A DNA stretch of 64,000 nucleotides from Aeromicrobium yanjiei (GTDB lineage: Bacteria; Actinomycetota; Actinomycetes; Propionibacteriales; Nocardioidaceae). This document shows, one piece after another, positions 8,756-17,817 of this stretch. The stretch is taken from NCBI RefSeq assembly GCF_009649075.1, contig NZ_CP045737.1, positions 1,798,001 to 1,862,000 on the forward strand. Reading direction: 5' to 3'. Position numbers and translations under genes: made by a program. The notes below the pieces were generated by a model that did no database searches, was not told where the DNA came from, and saw only the letters and a program-made list of their open reading frames with translations. The stretch's first letter is position 1, and each line of letters opens with the position of its first letter.

Positions 8756-9973
8756 ATGGACGACTCGACCCCTCACGCGACGACGCCGGCGATCCGGCCG
8801 CGTGCTGTCGCCGGTCGGGTCCCCGGATGGGCGCGCGTCGCCCTCGCGATGTTCGCGGTCGGCTGGGGCGCCAACCAGTTCGCGGCGATGCTGCTGGTCT
8901 ATCGCGATGAGGACGGCGCCTCCAGCCAGGTGGTCACCGCCCTCTTCGGCGCCTACGCACTCGGCCTCATCCCGGCTCTCCTGATCGTCGCGCCCATCTC
9001 CGACCGCATCGGCCGACGTCGTGTCGTGCGGCCGGTGCTGGTGCTGTCGACGCTCGCGACCGTGGTGCTGATCATCGCCGGCGACAGCTTCGGGCTCCTG
9101 CTGCTCGGTCGGCTCGCGGCCGGTGTCGCCTCGGGCGCGGCCTTCGCTCCCGGGACCGCGTGGGTCAAGGAGCTGTCCGCGGACCGGCCCACCGGCACCG
9201 GCGCCAGGCGGGCCGCGCTCGCCCTGTCAGCGGGCTTCGGATCCGGCCCGCTCGTGGCGGGCATCTGCGCGCAGTGGCTCCCCGCCCCGACCGTCCTGCC
9301 GTACGTCCCGCACCTGGTGCTGATGGCGTTCGTCATCGCGATCGCCTGGCACGCCCCCGAGCCGTTCGTGCCGCGGAGCAGCGACGAGCCCCGCCGGCGC
9401 AGCGAGGTGCGGGAGGCGCTGCTGTCGCGGCCGTTCCTCATGGGGGTCCTGCTGACCGCCCCATGGGTGTTCGGCGCCGCCTCGACGAGCTTTGCGACCC
9501 TACCGACGTTCGTCGACATCGGTGTCGCGCCGATCGCGGTCACCGGAGCGCTGGCGGGCCTCACCCTGTGGACGGGGGTGGCCATCCAGCCGCTCGGACG
9601 TCGTCTGGGAGATCCGCGGCGGATCATCACCACCGGTCTCGCAGCCGCGGTGGCCGGCCTGGCGACGGGTCTGGTCCTCGACCTGACCGGGGCGGCCTGG
9701 CTGGTGCTGCCGTCGGCGATGCTGCTCGGCGCGGCGTACGGGCTGGTCCTCGTCGGCGGACTGACCGCGGTCGAGGCGCTCGCGCGTCCGGACGACCTCG
9801 GCACCCTCAACGCGGTGTTCTACAGCCTGACGTACGTCGGCTTCGCCGCCCCGCTGCTCAACACGCTCGCGCTCACGCACGTCTCGCCGGAGACGCTCAT
9901 GCTCGTTGGCATCGCGGTGATCGCCGCCACCGTGCCCCTGGTGCTGGCCGCACGTCCTAGTCGGCCGCGATGA
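8756..9973 (+). CDS. Major facilitator superfamily transporter
   Basis: A 405-residue protein with about twelve membrane helices. The loop after helix 2 carries SDRIGRRRVV, the MFS motif A, and helix 4-5 has GRLAAGVASGAAFAPGTAWV. The substrate is unknown; drug or metabolite export is usual for this size. The start ATG is 17 nt after the glycosylase stop. The 3' end overlaps the convergent VOC pseudogene by 17 nt. Confidence 0.85.
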   Translation: MDDSTPHATTPAIRPRAVAGRVPGWARVALAMFAVGWGANQFAAMLLVYRDEDGASSQVVTALFGAYALGLIPALLIVAPISDRIGRRRVVRPVLVLSTLATVVLIIAGDSFGLLLLGRLAAGVASGAAFAPGTAWVKELSADRPTGTGARRAALALSAGFGSGPLVAGICAQWLPAPTVLPYVPHLVLMAFVIAIAWHAPEPFVPRSSDEPRRRSEVREALLSRPFLMGVLLTAPWVFGAASTSFATLPTFVDIGVAPIAVTGALAGLTLWTGVAIQPLGRRLGDPRRIITTGLAAAVAGLATGLVLDLTGAAWLVLPSAMLLGAAYGLVLVGGLTAVEALARPDDLGTLNAVFYSLTYVGFAAPLLNTLALTHVSPETLMLVGIAVIAATVPLVLAARPSRPR

Positions 9974-10266
9974 TCGAGAAGACGTTGCCCGACGGGTCGG
10001 CGAGCCACGCGATGTCCGGGCCGTGGCCGCGCATGACGCCGTCAGGGTCCTGCGGCATGCCCGGGTAGCGCAGGAGCTCGATGCCGCGGCCGGTCAGCTC
10101 GGCCCTTGGGATAGACCAGGACGCTGTGCCCGTCGCCGAGATCGATTCGCGCCAGGCCTCCCGTTACGTCCTCGACCTGCAGTCCGAGGGCCTCACGGTA
10201 GAACCGCACTGCCTCGGCGACGGCACGCACGGAGAAGCCACTGAACGGGCCTCGGTAGTCGACCAT
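9957..10266 (-). pseudogene. VOC/glyoxalase-family gene with internal deletion and frame change
   Basis: The first part reads MVDYRGPFSGFSV to HSVLVYPK in one frame, a recognisable VOC N-terminal half. After the lysine the frame breaks; the family pattern resumes in the next frame as ELTGRGIELLRYPGMPQD and continues through GPDIAWLADPSGNVFSI to a TAG at 9957. The roughly 25 residues that normally join these parts (a HTPATYTVLNFPVDD-like segment in this family) are absent, so about 75 bases seem to have been lost with a change of frame. This is more than a one-base sequencing error. The product is very unlikely to be functional. Confidence 0.75.
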
Positions 10267-10300
10267 CGCACTCACCTCGTCCGCTGGTTCGCGTCTGCCG

Positions 10301-10921
10301 TCACTCGAACGGCGTGGGGTCGCCCGCGCCCACACGGACGACCTCGGCCACCCCGTCGGTGAAGTCCACGACGGTCGTGGGCTCGGCGACGACGTCCTCG
10401 CCTGACTCGATCACCGCGTCGACCTGTCCGTCGAGCTCCTCGGCGATGACCCACGCCGCGCTCATGGCCTCGGACTCGCCCGGCAGGATCAGCGTCGTGG
10501 ACAAGATCGGCTCCCCCAAGGCCGTGAGGAGAGCTGTCACGATGCGGCTGTCGGGGATGCGCACGCCGACCGTCTTCTTCTTCTCGTGGAGCAGACGGCG
10601 GGGCACCTCGCGCGTCGCGGGCAGGATGAACGTGTACGGCCCGGGGGTCGCGTTCTTGACCGCCCGGAAGATCGCGTTGTCGACGTGCACGAAGTGGCCC
10701 AGCTGCGCGAAGTCCTTGCACACCAGGGTGAAGTGGTGCTTCGCGTCGAGCTTGCGGATCGCGCGGATGCGGTCGAGCGCGTCCTTGTTGCCCAGCTGCG
10801 CGCCCAACGCGTAGCCGGAGTCGGTCGGATAGGCGATCAGCCCACCGTCCTGGATGATGGCCGCAGCCTGGTCGACCGACCGCTGCTGCGGGTTCTCGGG
10901 ATGGATGTCGATGAAGCGCAT
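10301..10921 (-). CDS. YciO/Sua5-type L-threonylcarbamoyladenylate synthase family protein
   Basis: A 206-residue YrdC-fold protein. DGGLIAYPTDSGYALG, the K/R-containing IRAIRKLDAKHHFTLVC and GPYTFILPAT followed by KKKTVGVRIPDS are the conserved nucleotide and bicarbonate binding regions of the family. The length and HHFTLVCKDF wording fit the YciO subgroup rather than the longer Sua5 that makes t6A; YciO's physiological role is less certain. A -10 element sits 6 nt before the ATG. Confidence 0.87.
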   Translation of the reverse strand: MRFIDIHPENPQQRSVDQAAAIIQDGGLIAYPTDSGYALGAQLGNKDALDRIRAIRKLDAKHHFTLVCKDFAQLGHFVHVDNAIFRAVKNATPGPYTFILPATREVPRRLLHEKKKTVGVRIPDSRIVTALLTALGEPILSTTLILPGESEAMSAAWVIAEELDGQVDAVIESGEDVVAEPTTVVDFTDGVAEVVRVGAGDPTPFE

Positions 10922-10927
10922 GCCATG

Positions 10928-10933
10928 AGGCTA
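10928..10933 (-). promoter_or_regulatory. -10 element TAGCCT, leaderless-type promoter
   Basis: On the minus strand TAGCCT is followed by 6 nt and then the ATG of the YciO gene at 10921; no Shine-Dalgarno precedes that start. Confidence 0.5.
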
Positions 10934-10948
10934 CGACGATTGCCCGGA

Positions 10949-10988
10949 CATGGCGAAGGGCCGTGCGCCTGCACGACCCTTCGCCATG
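10949..10988 (-). terminator. Long hairpin terminator after the GPGG peptide gene
   Basis: Two 18-nt arms (10949-10966 and 10971-10988) pair with a single mismatch around a GCCT loop. The hairpin starts 2 nt beyond the stop codon of the GPGG gene. There is no T-run, as is common in high-GC actinobacteria. It also separates that gene from the YciO promoter. Confidence 0.8.
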
Positions 10989-10990
10989 AT

Positions 10991-11137
10991 TCAGCTGAAG
11001 ATGCTCACGCCTCCAGGGCCCACCAGGAGCGCGACGACGATCAGCACGGCTCCGTAGAGGAAGTCACGCTGGACGAGCCGGATGACTCCGAACACGCCGA
11101 TGATCAGTGCGGCGATCCACAGAATGGTCTCCCACAT
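10991..11137 (-). CDS. GPGG-motif small membrane protein
   Basis: A 48-residue hydrophobic peptide with two probable membrane helices, ETILWIAALIIGVFGVIRL and FLYGAVLIVVALLVGPGG, ending VSIFS. The late GPGG motif defines a family of small actinobacterial membrane proteins of unknown function. The ATG is preceded by AGGGAGGGA at good spacing and the stop by a strong terminator, so it is a complete one-gene unit, divergent from the sulfate operon. Confidence 0.85.
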   Translation of the reverse strand: MWETILWIAALIIGVFGVIRLVQRDFLYGAVLIVVALLVGPGGVSIFS

Positions 11138-11222
11138 GGTTTCCCTCCCTGTTGGTGACGACTCATGCCGTCGGCGCAGCGGGTACCCCGCTGGACCCTT
11201 CGTAATCGACGGCCCACGCGCG

Positions 11223-11238
11223 TGTGACCTGGGTCACC
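11223..11238. promoter_or_regulatory. CRP/GlxR-like palindrome upstream of the sulfate operon
   Basis: TGTGACCTGGGTCACC matches the TGTGA-N6-TCACA pattern of cAMP-receptor-type sites at nine of ten key positions. It lies 114 nt before cysH and 86 nt before the divergent GPGG peptide gene, so it could serve either. Binding is inferred from the motif only. Confidence 0.4.
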
Positions 11239-11351
11239 GGATCGCGTTCCGGGATGCGGACGAGCCGTCGACGTCGACGACACGCGGCGCGGCGCGACCT
11301 ACGCTGGGCGACGACCGGGAACCGCCGACGTGTCCAAGAGGGGTGCACCTG

Positions 11352-12149
11352 ATGAGCGAAGTCGCCCTGACCCTGGCGGAACGCCGCGAGCGACAGATCG
11401 CGCACCAGGACGCACGTGCCACGCACCTCGCCTCCCGCGAGGCGCTGCTGTCCCCCCGCCGCAGCAACGAAGAGCTCCGCGCGATCGCCGAGGCGGCGCA
11501 GCAACGGCTCGCCGACACGGACACCGACACCGTGCTGGCCTGGGTCGGCCAGGAGTTCGGCTACCGCACGGCCGTCGCGTGCTCGATGGCCGACGCCGTG
11601 CTCCCCGCGGTCGTCGCCCGGCACGTGCCGTGGGTCGACACCCTCTTCCTGGAGACCGGCTATCACTTCGCCGAGACGATCGGCACCCGCGATGCGGTCG
11701 AGGCCTCGATGCGCCTGACGATCGTCGACGTGAAGCCCCGACTCAGCGTGGCCGAGCAGGATGCCGAGTTCGGCGAGCGGCTCTACGAGCGCGACCCCAC
11801 CCTGTGCTGCGCGATGCGCAAGGTCGAGCCGCTGCACGAGACCCTGCAGGGCTACGAGGTCTGGATCACCGGCGTACGACGCGACGAGGGTCCCACCCGC
11901 GCGGACACGCCGTTCATCTCCTGGGACGACAAGAACGGCCTGGTCAAGATCAACCCGCTCGCGGCGTGGACGTTCGACGACCTGCTGGCGTACGCGGCCG
12001 ACCACGACATCATCGTCAACCCGCTCGTCAACGACGGCTACCCCTCGATCGGCTGCGCCACCTGCACCCGCCGGGTCGCGCCCGGCGAGGATCCGCGCGC
12101 GGGCCGCTGGGCGGGGCTCGACAAGACCGAGTGCGGCCTGCACTCCTGA
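11352..12149 (+). CDS. cysH: Adenylyl-sulfate (APS) reductase, CysH type with 4Fe-4S cluster
   Basis: A 265-residue cytoplasmic enzyme reducing adenylyl sulfate to sulfite with thioredoxin as donor. The CC pair C152-C153 (LCCAMRKV) and C235-x2-C238 (IGCATC) form the iron-sulfur cluster ligands that distinguish APS-using reductases from PAPS reductases; the C-terminal KTECGLH holds the catalytic C261. The absence of an APS kinase domain on the neighbouring CysN agrees with APS as substrate. The ATG follows an AGAGGGG ribosome-binding site. First gene of cysH-cysD-cysN-cysG. Confidence 0.93.
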   Translation: MSEVALTLAERRERQIAHQDARATHLASREALLSPRRSNEELRAIAEAAQQRLADTDTDTVLAWVGQEFGYRTAVACSMADAVLPAVVARHVPWVDTLFLETGYHFAETIGTRDAVEASMRLTIVDVKPRLSVAEQDAEFGERLYERDPTLCCAMRKVEPLHETLQGYEVWITGVRRDEGPTRADTPFISWDDKNGLVKINPLAAWTFDDLLAYAADHDIIVNPLVNDGYPSIGCATCTRRVAPGEDPRAGRWAGLDKTECGLHS

Positions 12150-12196
12150 TCTGCCCGATCTGCACCTGACAAGACCTGCACCTGACAAAGGGAACG

Positions 12197-13108
12197 ATGA
12201 CCCAGACCGACGAACGCCGTCTCACCCAGCTCGAGTGGCTGGAGTCCGAGGCGATCCACATCATCCGCGAGGTCGCCTCGGAGTTCGAGCGACCCGTCCT
12301 GCTGTTCTCCGGCGGCAAGGACTCGGTCGTGATGCTGCACCTGGCGACCAAGGCCTTCTGGCCGTCCCCTGTGCCGTTCCCGGTGCTCCACGTCGACACC
12401 GGACACAACTTCCCCGAGGTGCTGTCCTTCCGCGACGCCACGGTCGAGCGACTGGGCCTGCGGCTCGAGGTGGCCAGCGTGCAGGACTACATCGACGACG
12501 GGCGGCTGCGCGAGCGCAGCGACGGGACGCGCAACCAGCTGCAGACCCAGCCCTTGCTCGACGCCATCACCGGGGGGCGGTTCGACGCCGTCTTCGGTGG
12601 TGGTCGTCGCGACGAGGAGAAGGCACGGGCCAAGGAGCGCGTGTTCTCCCTGCGTGACGAGTTCGGCCAGTGGGACCCGCGCAACCAGCGTCCCGAGCTG
12701 TGGAACCTCTACAACGGTCGCCACCGCCCGGGCGAGCACGTCCGGGTGTTCCCGCTCAGCAACTGGACCGAGCTGGACGTGTGGCAGTACATCGGCGCCG
12801 AGGACATCGCCCTCCCCGAGCTCTACTACGCCCACCAGCGCGAGGTCTTCGAGCGCGACGGCATGCTCGTCGCGGTCAGCGACGTGTCGCTGCCCCGTGA
12901 CGGCGAGACGACGTCGAAGCGCCAGGTCCGCTACCGCACGGTCGGTGACATGTCCTGCACGGGCGCGGTCGAGAGCGACGCCGTTACCGTCGAGGACGTC
13001 ATCGTCGAGGTGGCAGCGACACGTCTGACCGAGCGAGGCGCGACCCGCGCCGACGACCGGGCCTCCGAGGCAGCCATGGAAGACCGCAAGAAAGAGGGCT
13101 ACTTCTGA
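12197..13108 (+). CDS. cysD: Sulfate adenylyltransferase subunit 2
   Basis: A 303-residue ATP sulfurylase catalytic subunit that makes APS from sulfate and ATP together with CysN. The PP-loop S38-GGKDS-43 is intact, followed by HVDTGHNFPEV and FGGGRRDEEKARAKER; the C-terminus MEDRKKEGYF is the usual CysD ending. It lies 47 nt after cysH, with a ribosome-binding site AAAGGGA, and its stop shares one base with the cysN start (TGATG), as expected for a stoichiometric pair. Confidence 0.95.
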   Translation: MTQTDERRLTQLEWLESEAIHIIREVASEFERPVLLFSGGKDSVVMLHLATKAFWPSPVPFPVLHVDTGHNFPEVLSFRDATVERLGLRLEVASVQDYIDDGRLRERSDGTRNQLQTQPLLDAITGGRFDAVFGGGRRDEEKARAKERVFSLRDEFGQWDPRNQRPELWNLYNGRHRPGEHVRVFPLSNWTELDVWQYIGAEDIALPELYYAHQREVFERDGMLVAVSDVSLPRDGETTSKRQVRYRTVGDMSCTGAVESDAVTVEDVIVEVAATRLTERGATRADDRASEAAMEDRKKEGYF

Positions 13109-14418
13109 TGCGTACGCTTCTGCGTCTCGCGACCGCCGGATCGGTCGACGACGGCAAGTCGACCCTGGTCGGGCGGCTCCTGTACGACTCCAAGTCGGTG
13201 CTCGCCGACCAGTTCGACGCCGTCGAGCGGGTCAGCCGCGACCGCGGCCTGGCGTCCGCCGATCTCGCGCTGCTGACAGACGGACTGCGTTCGGAGCGTG
13301 AGCAGGGCATCACGATCGATGTCGCCTACCGCTACTTCGCCACGGCGGAGCGCTCCTTCATCCTGGCCGACTGCCCCGGGCACGTGCAGTACACGCGCAA
13401 CACCGTCACCGGCGCCAGCACCGCCGACGTGGTGGTCCTGCTGGTCGACGTGCGACACGGCATCCAGGAGCAGACGCGCCGCCACCTCGCCGTCGCCTCG
13501 CTGCTGCGCGTGCCCCACGTCGTGGTCGTGGTCAACAAGATCGACCTCGTGGACTTCGACCAGGCCACGTACGACCGGGTCTCCGAGGAGGTGCTCGCCT
13601 CCGCCAGGAGCCTCGGCCTCCACGACGTGGCGACCATCCCGGTCTCGGCGCTCGACGGCGACAACGTGGTCGAGCGCTCAACGCGTACGCCGTGGTACGA
13701 CGGCCCGAGCCTGCTGGCGTTCCTCGAGCAGCTCTCGCCGGTCGGCGACCCGCACTCCGAGCCGCTGCGCTTCCCGGTGCAGCTGGTCATTCGTCCGCAG
13801 TCCGCCGCCGGCGAGGAGTTCCGCGACTACCGCGGCTACGCCGGACAGGTCTCGTCCGGGCTCGTCCGGGTGGGTGACGCGATCACGGTGCAGCCGAGCG
13901 GCCGCACCAGCGTCGTGACGGGAATCGACTTCGCGGGGCGCGAGCTCGCCGAGGCGTACGCGCCGCAGTCGGTGACGCTGCGCCTGCAGGACGACATCGA
14001 CATCTCGCGCGGTGACCTCATCGTCACCTCCCGCAGCGTCCCGCCCGTCACCCAGGACATCGACGGCACGATCGCCTGGCTCGCGGAGAGCAGGCTGGTC
14101 CCTGGCACCAAGGTGCTGCTCAAGCACGGCACCCGGACGGTCCAGGCGATGGTCAGGTCGATCGGCGGCAAGCTGGATCTCGACGATGCCCGCCTGCTGC
14201 CTGCCGACGGCCTCGGTCTCAACGACATCGGGCACGTCACGCTGCGGCTCGCCTCCCCCATCCCGGCCGAGGAGTACCTCCACTCGCGCGGGACGGGCGC
14301 GTTCCTGCTCGTCGACGGCCAGGACGGCACGACGTTGGCCGCGGGCATGGTGGGCGATGCGCTGCTCGACACCGTGACCGACATCGAGGCCGACGCCGCG
14401 GCTACAGTCCCTGCATGA
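13108..14418 (+). CDS. cysN: Sulfate adenylyltransferase subunit 1 (GTPase)
   Basis: A 436-residue translation-factor-type GTPase whose GTP hydrolysis drives APS synthesis by CysD. G1 is G11-SVDDGKS, G3 is DCPGH (88-92), G4 is NKID (143-146). The protein ends after the beta-barrel domains without a CysC APS kinase fusion, consistent with direct APS reduction by CysH. The start overlaps cysD by one base and the stop overlaps cysG as ATGA. Confidence 0.95.
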   Translation: MRTLLRLATAGSVDDGKSTLVGRLLYDSKSVLADQFDAVERVSRDRGLASADLALLTDGLRSEREQGITIDVAYRYFATAERSFILADCPGHVQYTRNTVTGASTADVVVLLVDVRHGIQEQTRRHLAVASLLRVPHVVVVVNKIDLVDFDQATYDRVSEEVLASARSLGLHDVATIPVSALDGDNVVERSTRTPWYDGPSLLAFLEQLSPVGDPHSEPLRFPVQLVIRPQSAAGEEFRDYRGYAGQVSSGLVRVGDAITVQPSGRTSVVTGIDFAGRELAEAYAPQSVTLRLQDDIDISRGDLIVTSRSVPPVTQDIDGTIAWLAESRLVPGTKVLLKHGTRTVQAMVRSIGGKLDLDDARLLPADGLGLNDIGHVTLRLASPIPAEEYLHSRGTGAFLLVDGQDGTTLAAGMVGDALLDTVTDIEADAAATVPA

Positions 14419-15611
14419 CCGGAAGCCTCCCGCTGACGCTCCGGATCGCGGGACGTCGTGTCGTGGTCGTGGGCGGCGGGCACGTCGCGACCCGGCGCAC
14501 GCTGTCGCTGCTCGAGGCAGGCGCCGCGGTCGTGGTGATCTCGCCCGAGGTCTCCGCGTCTCTCGCCGCCTCGATCGCCCGCGGTGAGGTCGAGTGGGTC
14601 GAGCGGACGTACGTCACGGGCGACCTGACCGGAGCGTGGCTCGTGCAGACCGCCACGGACTCCCCCGTGGACGACCTCGTGGCCCGCGACGCCGAAGCGG
14701 CTCAGATCTGGTGCCTCAAGGGGGGCGATCCCGAGCACGCGACCGCGTGGGCGCCCGCCGTGGCCCGGGTGGACGACGTGTTGGTCGCGGTCAGCGGCGG
14801 CGGCGACGCAGGTCGTGCCACCGCCCTGCGCGACGGCGTCGCCGCGGCGCTGCAGGCAGGTGAGCTGCCGATGCGGCACCGCACCCATCACCCGGACGGT
14901 TTCGTGGCCCTCGTCGGCGGGGGACCCGGTGACCCCGGCCTGTTGACGACCCGTGGCCGACGGCTCCTGGCCGAGGCGGACGTCGTGGTGGTCGACCGGC
15001 TCGCGCCGCACGCGGTCCTGGCCGAGCTCGACGCCGACGTGGAGGTCATCGACGTCGGGAAGATGCCGGACCACCACCCCGTCCCCCAGGACGAGATCAA
15101 TGCGCTGCTCATCGCCCGGGCCCGCGAGGGCAAGGTCGTCGTCCGGCTCAAGGGTGGCGACCCGTACGTCTTCGGGCGCGGCGGCGAGGAGCTGATCGCG
15201 TGCCGGGACGCCGGGATCCCGGTCGAGGTCGTCCCCGGCGTCACGAGCGCGATCTCAGTCGCGGCGGCCGCCGGCATCCCGGTCACGCACCGCGGTGTGG
15301 CGCGAGGCTTCTCGGTGGTCACGGGCCATGAGGACATCGCGACGCTCCCCCACGACGGCGACCACACGCTCGTCATGCTGATGGGGGTCAAGCGCCTCGC
15401 ACAGACCTGCGCGGACCTCATCGCGTCCGGTCACAGCGCCACGACGCCCGCCGCGATCGTCGAGCGGGGCTACAGCCCGACGCAGCGGGTGACCGTCGCG
15501 ACCCTGGACACGCTCGCCGCCACGGCAGCCGCCGCAGGAGTCGAGTCGCCCGCGATCACGATCATCGGCGACGTCGTCACGCTCTCTCCGGCGTGGGTCG
15601 GCCGGACATGA
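14415..15611 (+). CDS. cysG: Siroheme synthase: precorrin-2 dehydrogenase / uroporphyrinogen-III C-methyltransferase
   Basis: A 398-residue fusion that would make the siroheme cofactor of sulfite reductase. The N-terminal NAD domain has VVVVGGGHVATRR (about 15-28); the C-terminal SUMT domain starts at VGGGPGDPGLLT (167-178) and includes KGGDPYVFGRGGEE and the VVPGVTSA region. In the N-terminal module the usual siroheme-synthase dimerisation segment is short, so the ferrochelatase step may be weak or done elsewhere (inference). It overlaps cysN by 4 nt. TACAGT at 14403-14408, 6 nt before the ATG, could be an extra internal promoter. No sulfite reductase gene is in the window. Confidence 0.9.
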   Translation: MTGSLPLTLRIAGRRVVVVGGGHVATRRTLSLLEAGAAVVVISPEVSASLAASIARGEVEWVERTYVTGDLTGAWLVQTATDSPVDDLVARDAEAAQIWCLKGGDPEHATAWAPAVARVDDVLVAVSGGGDAGRATALRDGVAAALQAGELPMRHRTHHPDGFVALVGGGPGDPGLLTTRGRRLLAEADVVVVDRLAPHAVLAELDADVEVIDVGKMPDHHPVPQDEINALLIARAREGKVVVRLKGGDPYVFGRGGEELIACRDAGIPVEVVPGVTSAISVAAAAGIPVTHRGVARGFSVVTGHEDIATLPHDGDHTLVMLMGVKRLAQTCADLIASGHSATTPAAIVERGYSPTQRVTVATLDTLAATAAAAGVESPAITIIGDVVTLSPAWVGRT

Positions 15612-15612
15612 C

Positions 15613-15648
15613 GATGGTCCCGAGCCGCGTCAGCAGCTCGGGACCATC
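15613..15648. terminator. Bidirectional hairpin between cysG and a lipoprotein gene
   Basis: GATGGTCCCGAGC and its exact reverse complement form a 13-bp stem with a 10-nt loop, beginning 1 nt after the cysG stop and ending 12 nt before the convergent lipoprotein stop. Confidence 0.85.
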
Positions 15649-15659
15649 TGTTGGTGCGA

Positions 15660-16367
15660 CTACTTGATCGTGCCCTTGCCCTCGCCCTCGATCCGCTTGT
15701 CGTGCAGCAGCTCGCCCTCGGCGTCGACGGGGACGACCGTGACCTCGAAGGTGATCGGCGAGTTCTTCTGGTACTTGAAGTTCTCACCGTAGGTGTACTT
15801 CTGGCCCGCACCGAAGGGGTAGACGCCCTTCTCGTTGAAGGCGCCCGGAGCCAGGGCGTCCTTGTTGACCTGCTGCTCCTCGAACAGCGCGTCGTCGACG
15901 ATCGAGTCCATGCCCTGCATGTACTTCCAGTCGTCGTAGCGCGCCTCCACGCTCACCCGGGACGAGCCGAGATCGATCGGCTGGCCGTTGTTGGTGATCA
16001 CGTAGTTGACGAACACGATGTCGTCGCCCTCGTCGAGCAGGGGCTTGTTGGTGTCGGGATCGACGAACTGACCGGTCTTGGTCGCCTTCGTGGTGCCGAC
16101 CTGGAAGACGTCGACCGTGATGTCGCCGGCCTTGACCGTCGAGATCTTCTCCCCGGCCTCCTTCGCCGGCAGGGCCCATGCGGGCTGGTCGCCGGACGCT
16201 GCCGGAGCCGCTTCCGAGGTCTCCTCGGTGGGCTCGGGAGCAGGAGCCGCGGCGGACGACTTGGTGTCCTCCTCCGGCTCGTCGGATCCGCCACAGGCGG
16301 AGAGCCCGACGAGGGCGAGTGTGGCGATGGTGGCCGCGGCGACCTGGCGTGTGCGAGTGATGAACAT
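15660..16367 (-). CDS. Secreted lipoprotein, unknown function
   Basis: A 235-residue protein. It starts with a signal peptide ending in the lipobox LSAC (VGLSACGGS), then a linker rich in Glu, Ala and Pro (about 25-60) and a beta-rich domain with DIVFVNYVITNNGQPIDL and FEVTVVPVDAEGELL, the look of an exported immunoglobulin-like (DUF4352-type) domain. A surface-anchored role is inferred; no enzyme motif is seen. The ATG at 16367 was chosen because it begins the signal peptide; the upstream in-frame stretch lacks one. Confidence 0.8.
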   Translation of the reverse strand: MFITRTRQVAAATIATLALVGLSACGGSDEPEEDTKSSAAAPAPEPTEETSEAAPAASGDQPAWALPAKEAGEKISTVKAGDITVDVFQVGTTKATKTGQFVDPDTNKPLLDEGDDIVFVNYVITNNGQPIDLGSSRVSVEARYDDWKYMQGMDSIVDDALFEEQQVNKDALAPGAFNEKGVYPFGAGQKYTYGENFKYQKNSPITFEVTVVPVDAEGELLHDKRIEGEGKGTIK

Positions 16368-16503
16368 GCAGTCCCCTATCTGTTCGCGCCGGGGGCAGCG
16401 GCCGACACTCAGGAAGTCGGCAACGTTCAAAGCCGTCCGGCGAGACACACTGTAACGACCCGGCTCGCCGCCTCACCCCGCAGGTCGCGGCGGACGGTGT
16501 CGC

Positions 16504-17796
16504 TCAGGCTGCTCGAGGTCTCTGCCGGGCGAACCTGGCGTGCCGCCGAGGATTCTGCTCGGGGTCGACCCGCTTGGGCGGGATCACCTCGACGACCCCG
16601 TCGTCGGCCATCCGCGCGGTCCACTCCCCCTCGTGGAGCAAGAAGTGGTGGAAGTGGCACAGCAGCGCCGCATTGTCGAGGTCGGTCGGCCCGCCCTCGG
16701 CCCAGAAGTTCAGATGATGCGCCTCGCACCACGCCGGTGGCCGATCGCAAGCCGGGAACACGCAGCCCTTGTCGCGGACTGCCAGTGCGAGGCGCTGGTG
16801 GCGGTCGTAGATGCGCCGCGTCGCGCCGAGATCGAGGATCTTGGACTCCGAGTCCAGGTAGAGCGCCACGAGGCGGGCGTTGCAGGCCAGGCGCTGCGCC
16901 TTGCTCGCCGAGGTCGTCGTCCCGGAGGTGTTGGTGGCCGTGCCGCGCCCGGTACGCAGGTCGTCGACATCGACGGTGACCGCGACCGTTGCAGCCAGGC
17001 CTCCCGACTGCGGCAGTGCTCCGGTCGGCAAGTGGGCGATCAGCTCGGTGAAGGCATGGCCCATCTTCTGCTCACGCGGCAGCGCGTCGAAGTCGCTGAC
17101 GTCCATGCCGTGCCTGGCCGCGTTGATCATCGAACGGCGTGGGGCGATGATGCCCTCGATCGCGGCACGCAGCGTGTCAGCGTCCGCGTCCGGGATCGTG
17201 AACGCGCCGTGCGTGGTGCCGTCGCCACGACGCTTGATGGTCAGGCGGGTCGCCTCCCACGCCTTCTGCTCCTCGCGGCGGACCTGCTCGCCGAGCACGT
17301 CATCGGCCCCGTCGGGATCGATGACCTCCAGCACCCGGTTGGCCAGCCGCCGCAGGTCGTCCAGGTGGTATCGCCCGGCAAGCTCGATCAGGTGGGCCTC
17401 GGCGTCCGTACGCTCCTGCTCGCCGACCCAGTCCGGCAGGCGCTCGATCGCCTGCATGATCACCTTGGCCTGGTCCGTCGAGATCGCGCCGCTTGCCCAT
17501 GCGGCCCGGGTGGTCTCGGTGCTCGCTGTGATCCGGGCCAGAGACGCCAGCTTGGCCGCCTCGCCCTTCGGCATCCCCGTCGTCGACGCCAACCACGCGG
17601 TCACGGACACGGCGCCGTCGTCCTTCGGCAGTCCCATCGCGTCGGCTGCGCCGGCCAGCCGGGACATCAGCGCGTCCAGCGCGGTGCGGGTCTGCTGGAC
17701 GGTCCTGGCGACCTCCCGGACCTCCGCCCCGGTCAGCGCCCAGGGCTCGAGCGCAGCCACGTCCTCGGTGAGGCAGGACAGCTGGTCGAGGATCAC
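16504..17796 (-). CDS. DUF222 / HNH endonuclease (13E12 repeat family)
   Basis: A 430-residue protein with an N-terminal helical DUF222 region and a C-terminal HNH nuclease at CVFPACDRPPAWCEAHHLNF through LDNAALLCHFHHFLLHEG, with both zinc-type Cys pairs and the HH motif. These multi-copy actinobacterial proteins (13E12 repeat family in mycobacteria) are of uncertain role and several are DNA-damage inducible. A GAAC-N4-GTTC LexA box overlaps the presumed transcription start, so induction by DNA damage is expected here too. The start is GTG at 17796, with GGAG 8 nt upstream; the ATG at 17815 is in another frame. Confidence 0.9.
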   Translation of the reverse strand: MILDQLSCLTEDVAALEPWALTGAEVREVARTVQQTRTALDALMSRLAGAADAMGLPKDDGAVSVTAWLASTTGMPKGEAAKLASLARITASTETTRAAWASGAISTDQAKVIMQAIERLPDWVGEQERTDAEAHLIELAGRYHLDDLRRLANRVLEVIDPDGADDVLGEQVRREEQKAWEATRLTIKRRGDGTTHGAFTIPDADADTLRAAIEGIIAPRRSMINAARHGMDVSDFDALPREQKMGHAFTELIAHLPTGALPQSGGLAATVAVTVDVDDLRTGRGTATNTSGTTTSASKAQRLACNARLVALYLDSESKILDLGATRRIYDRHQRLALAVRDKGCVFPACDRPPAWCEAHHLNFWAEGGPTDLDNAALLCHFHHFLLHEGEWTARMADDGVVEVIPPKRVDPEQNPRRHARFARQRPRAA

Positions 17797-17817
17797 GACG
17801 GACTCCGGAGTTCATTA

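Noticed and set aside
14403..14408. TACAGT as a strong separate promoter for cysG
   Set aside because: It lies within the cysN coding end and cysG already overlaps cysN by ATGA; it is kept only as a possible internal promoter.
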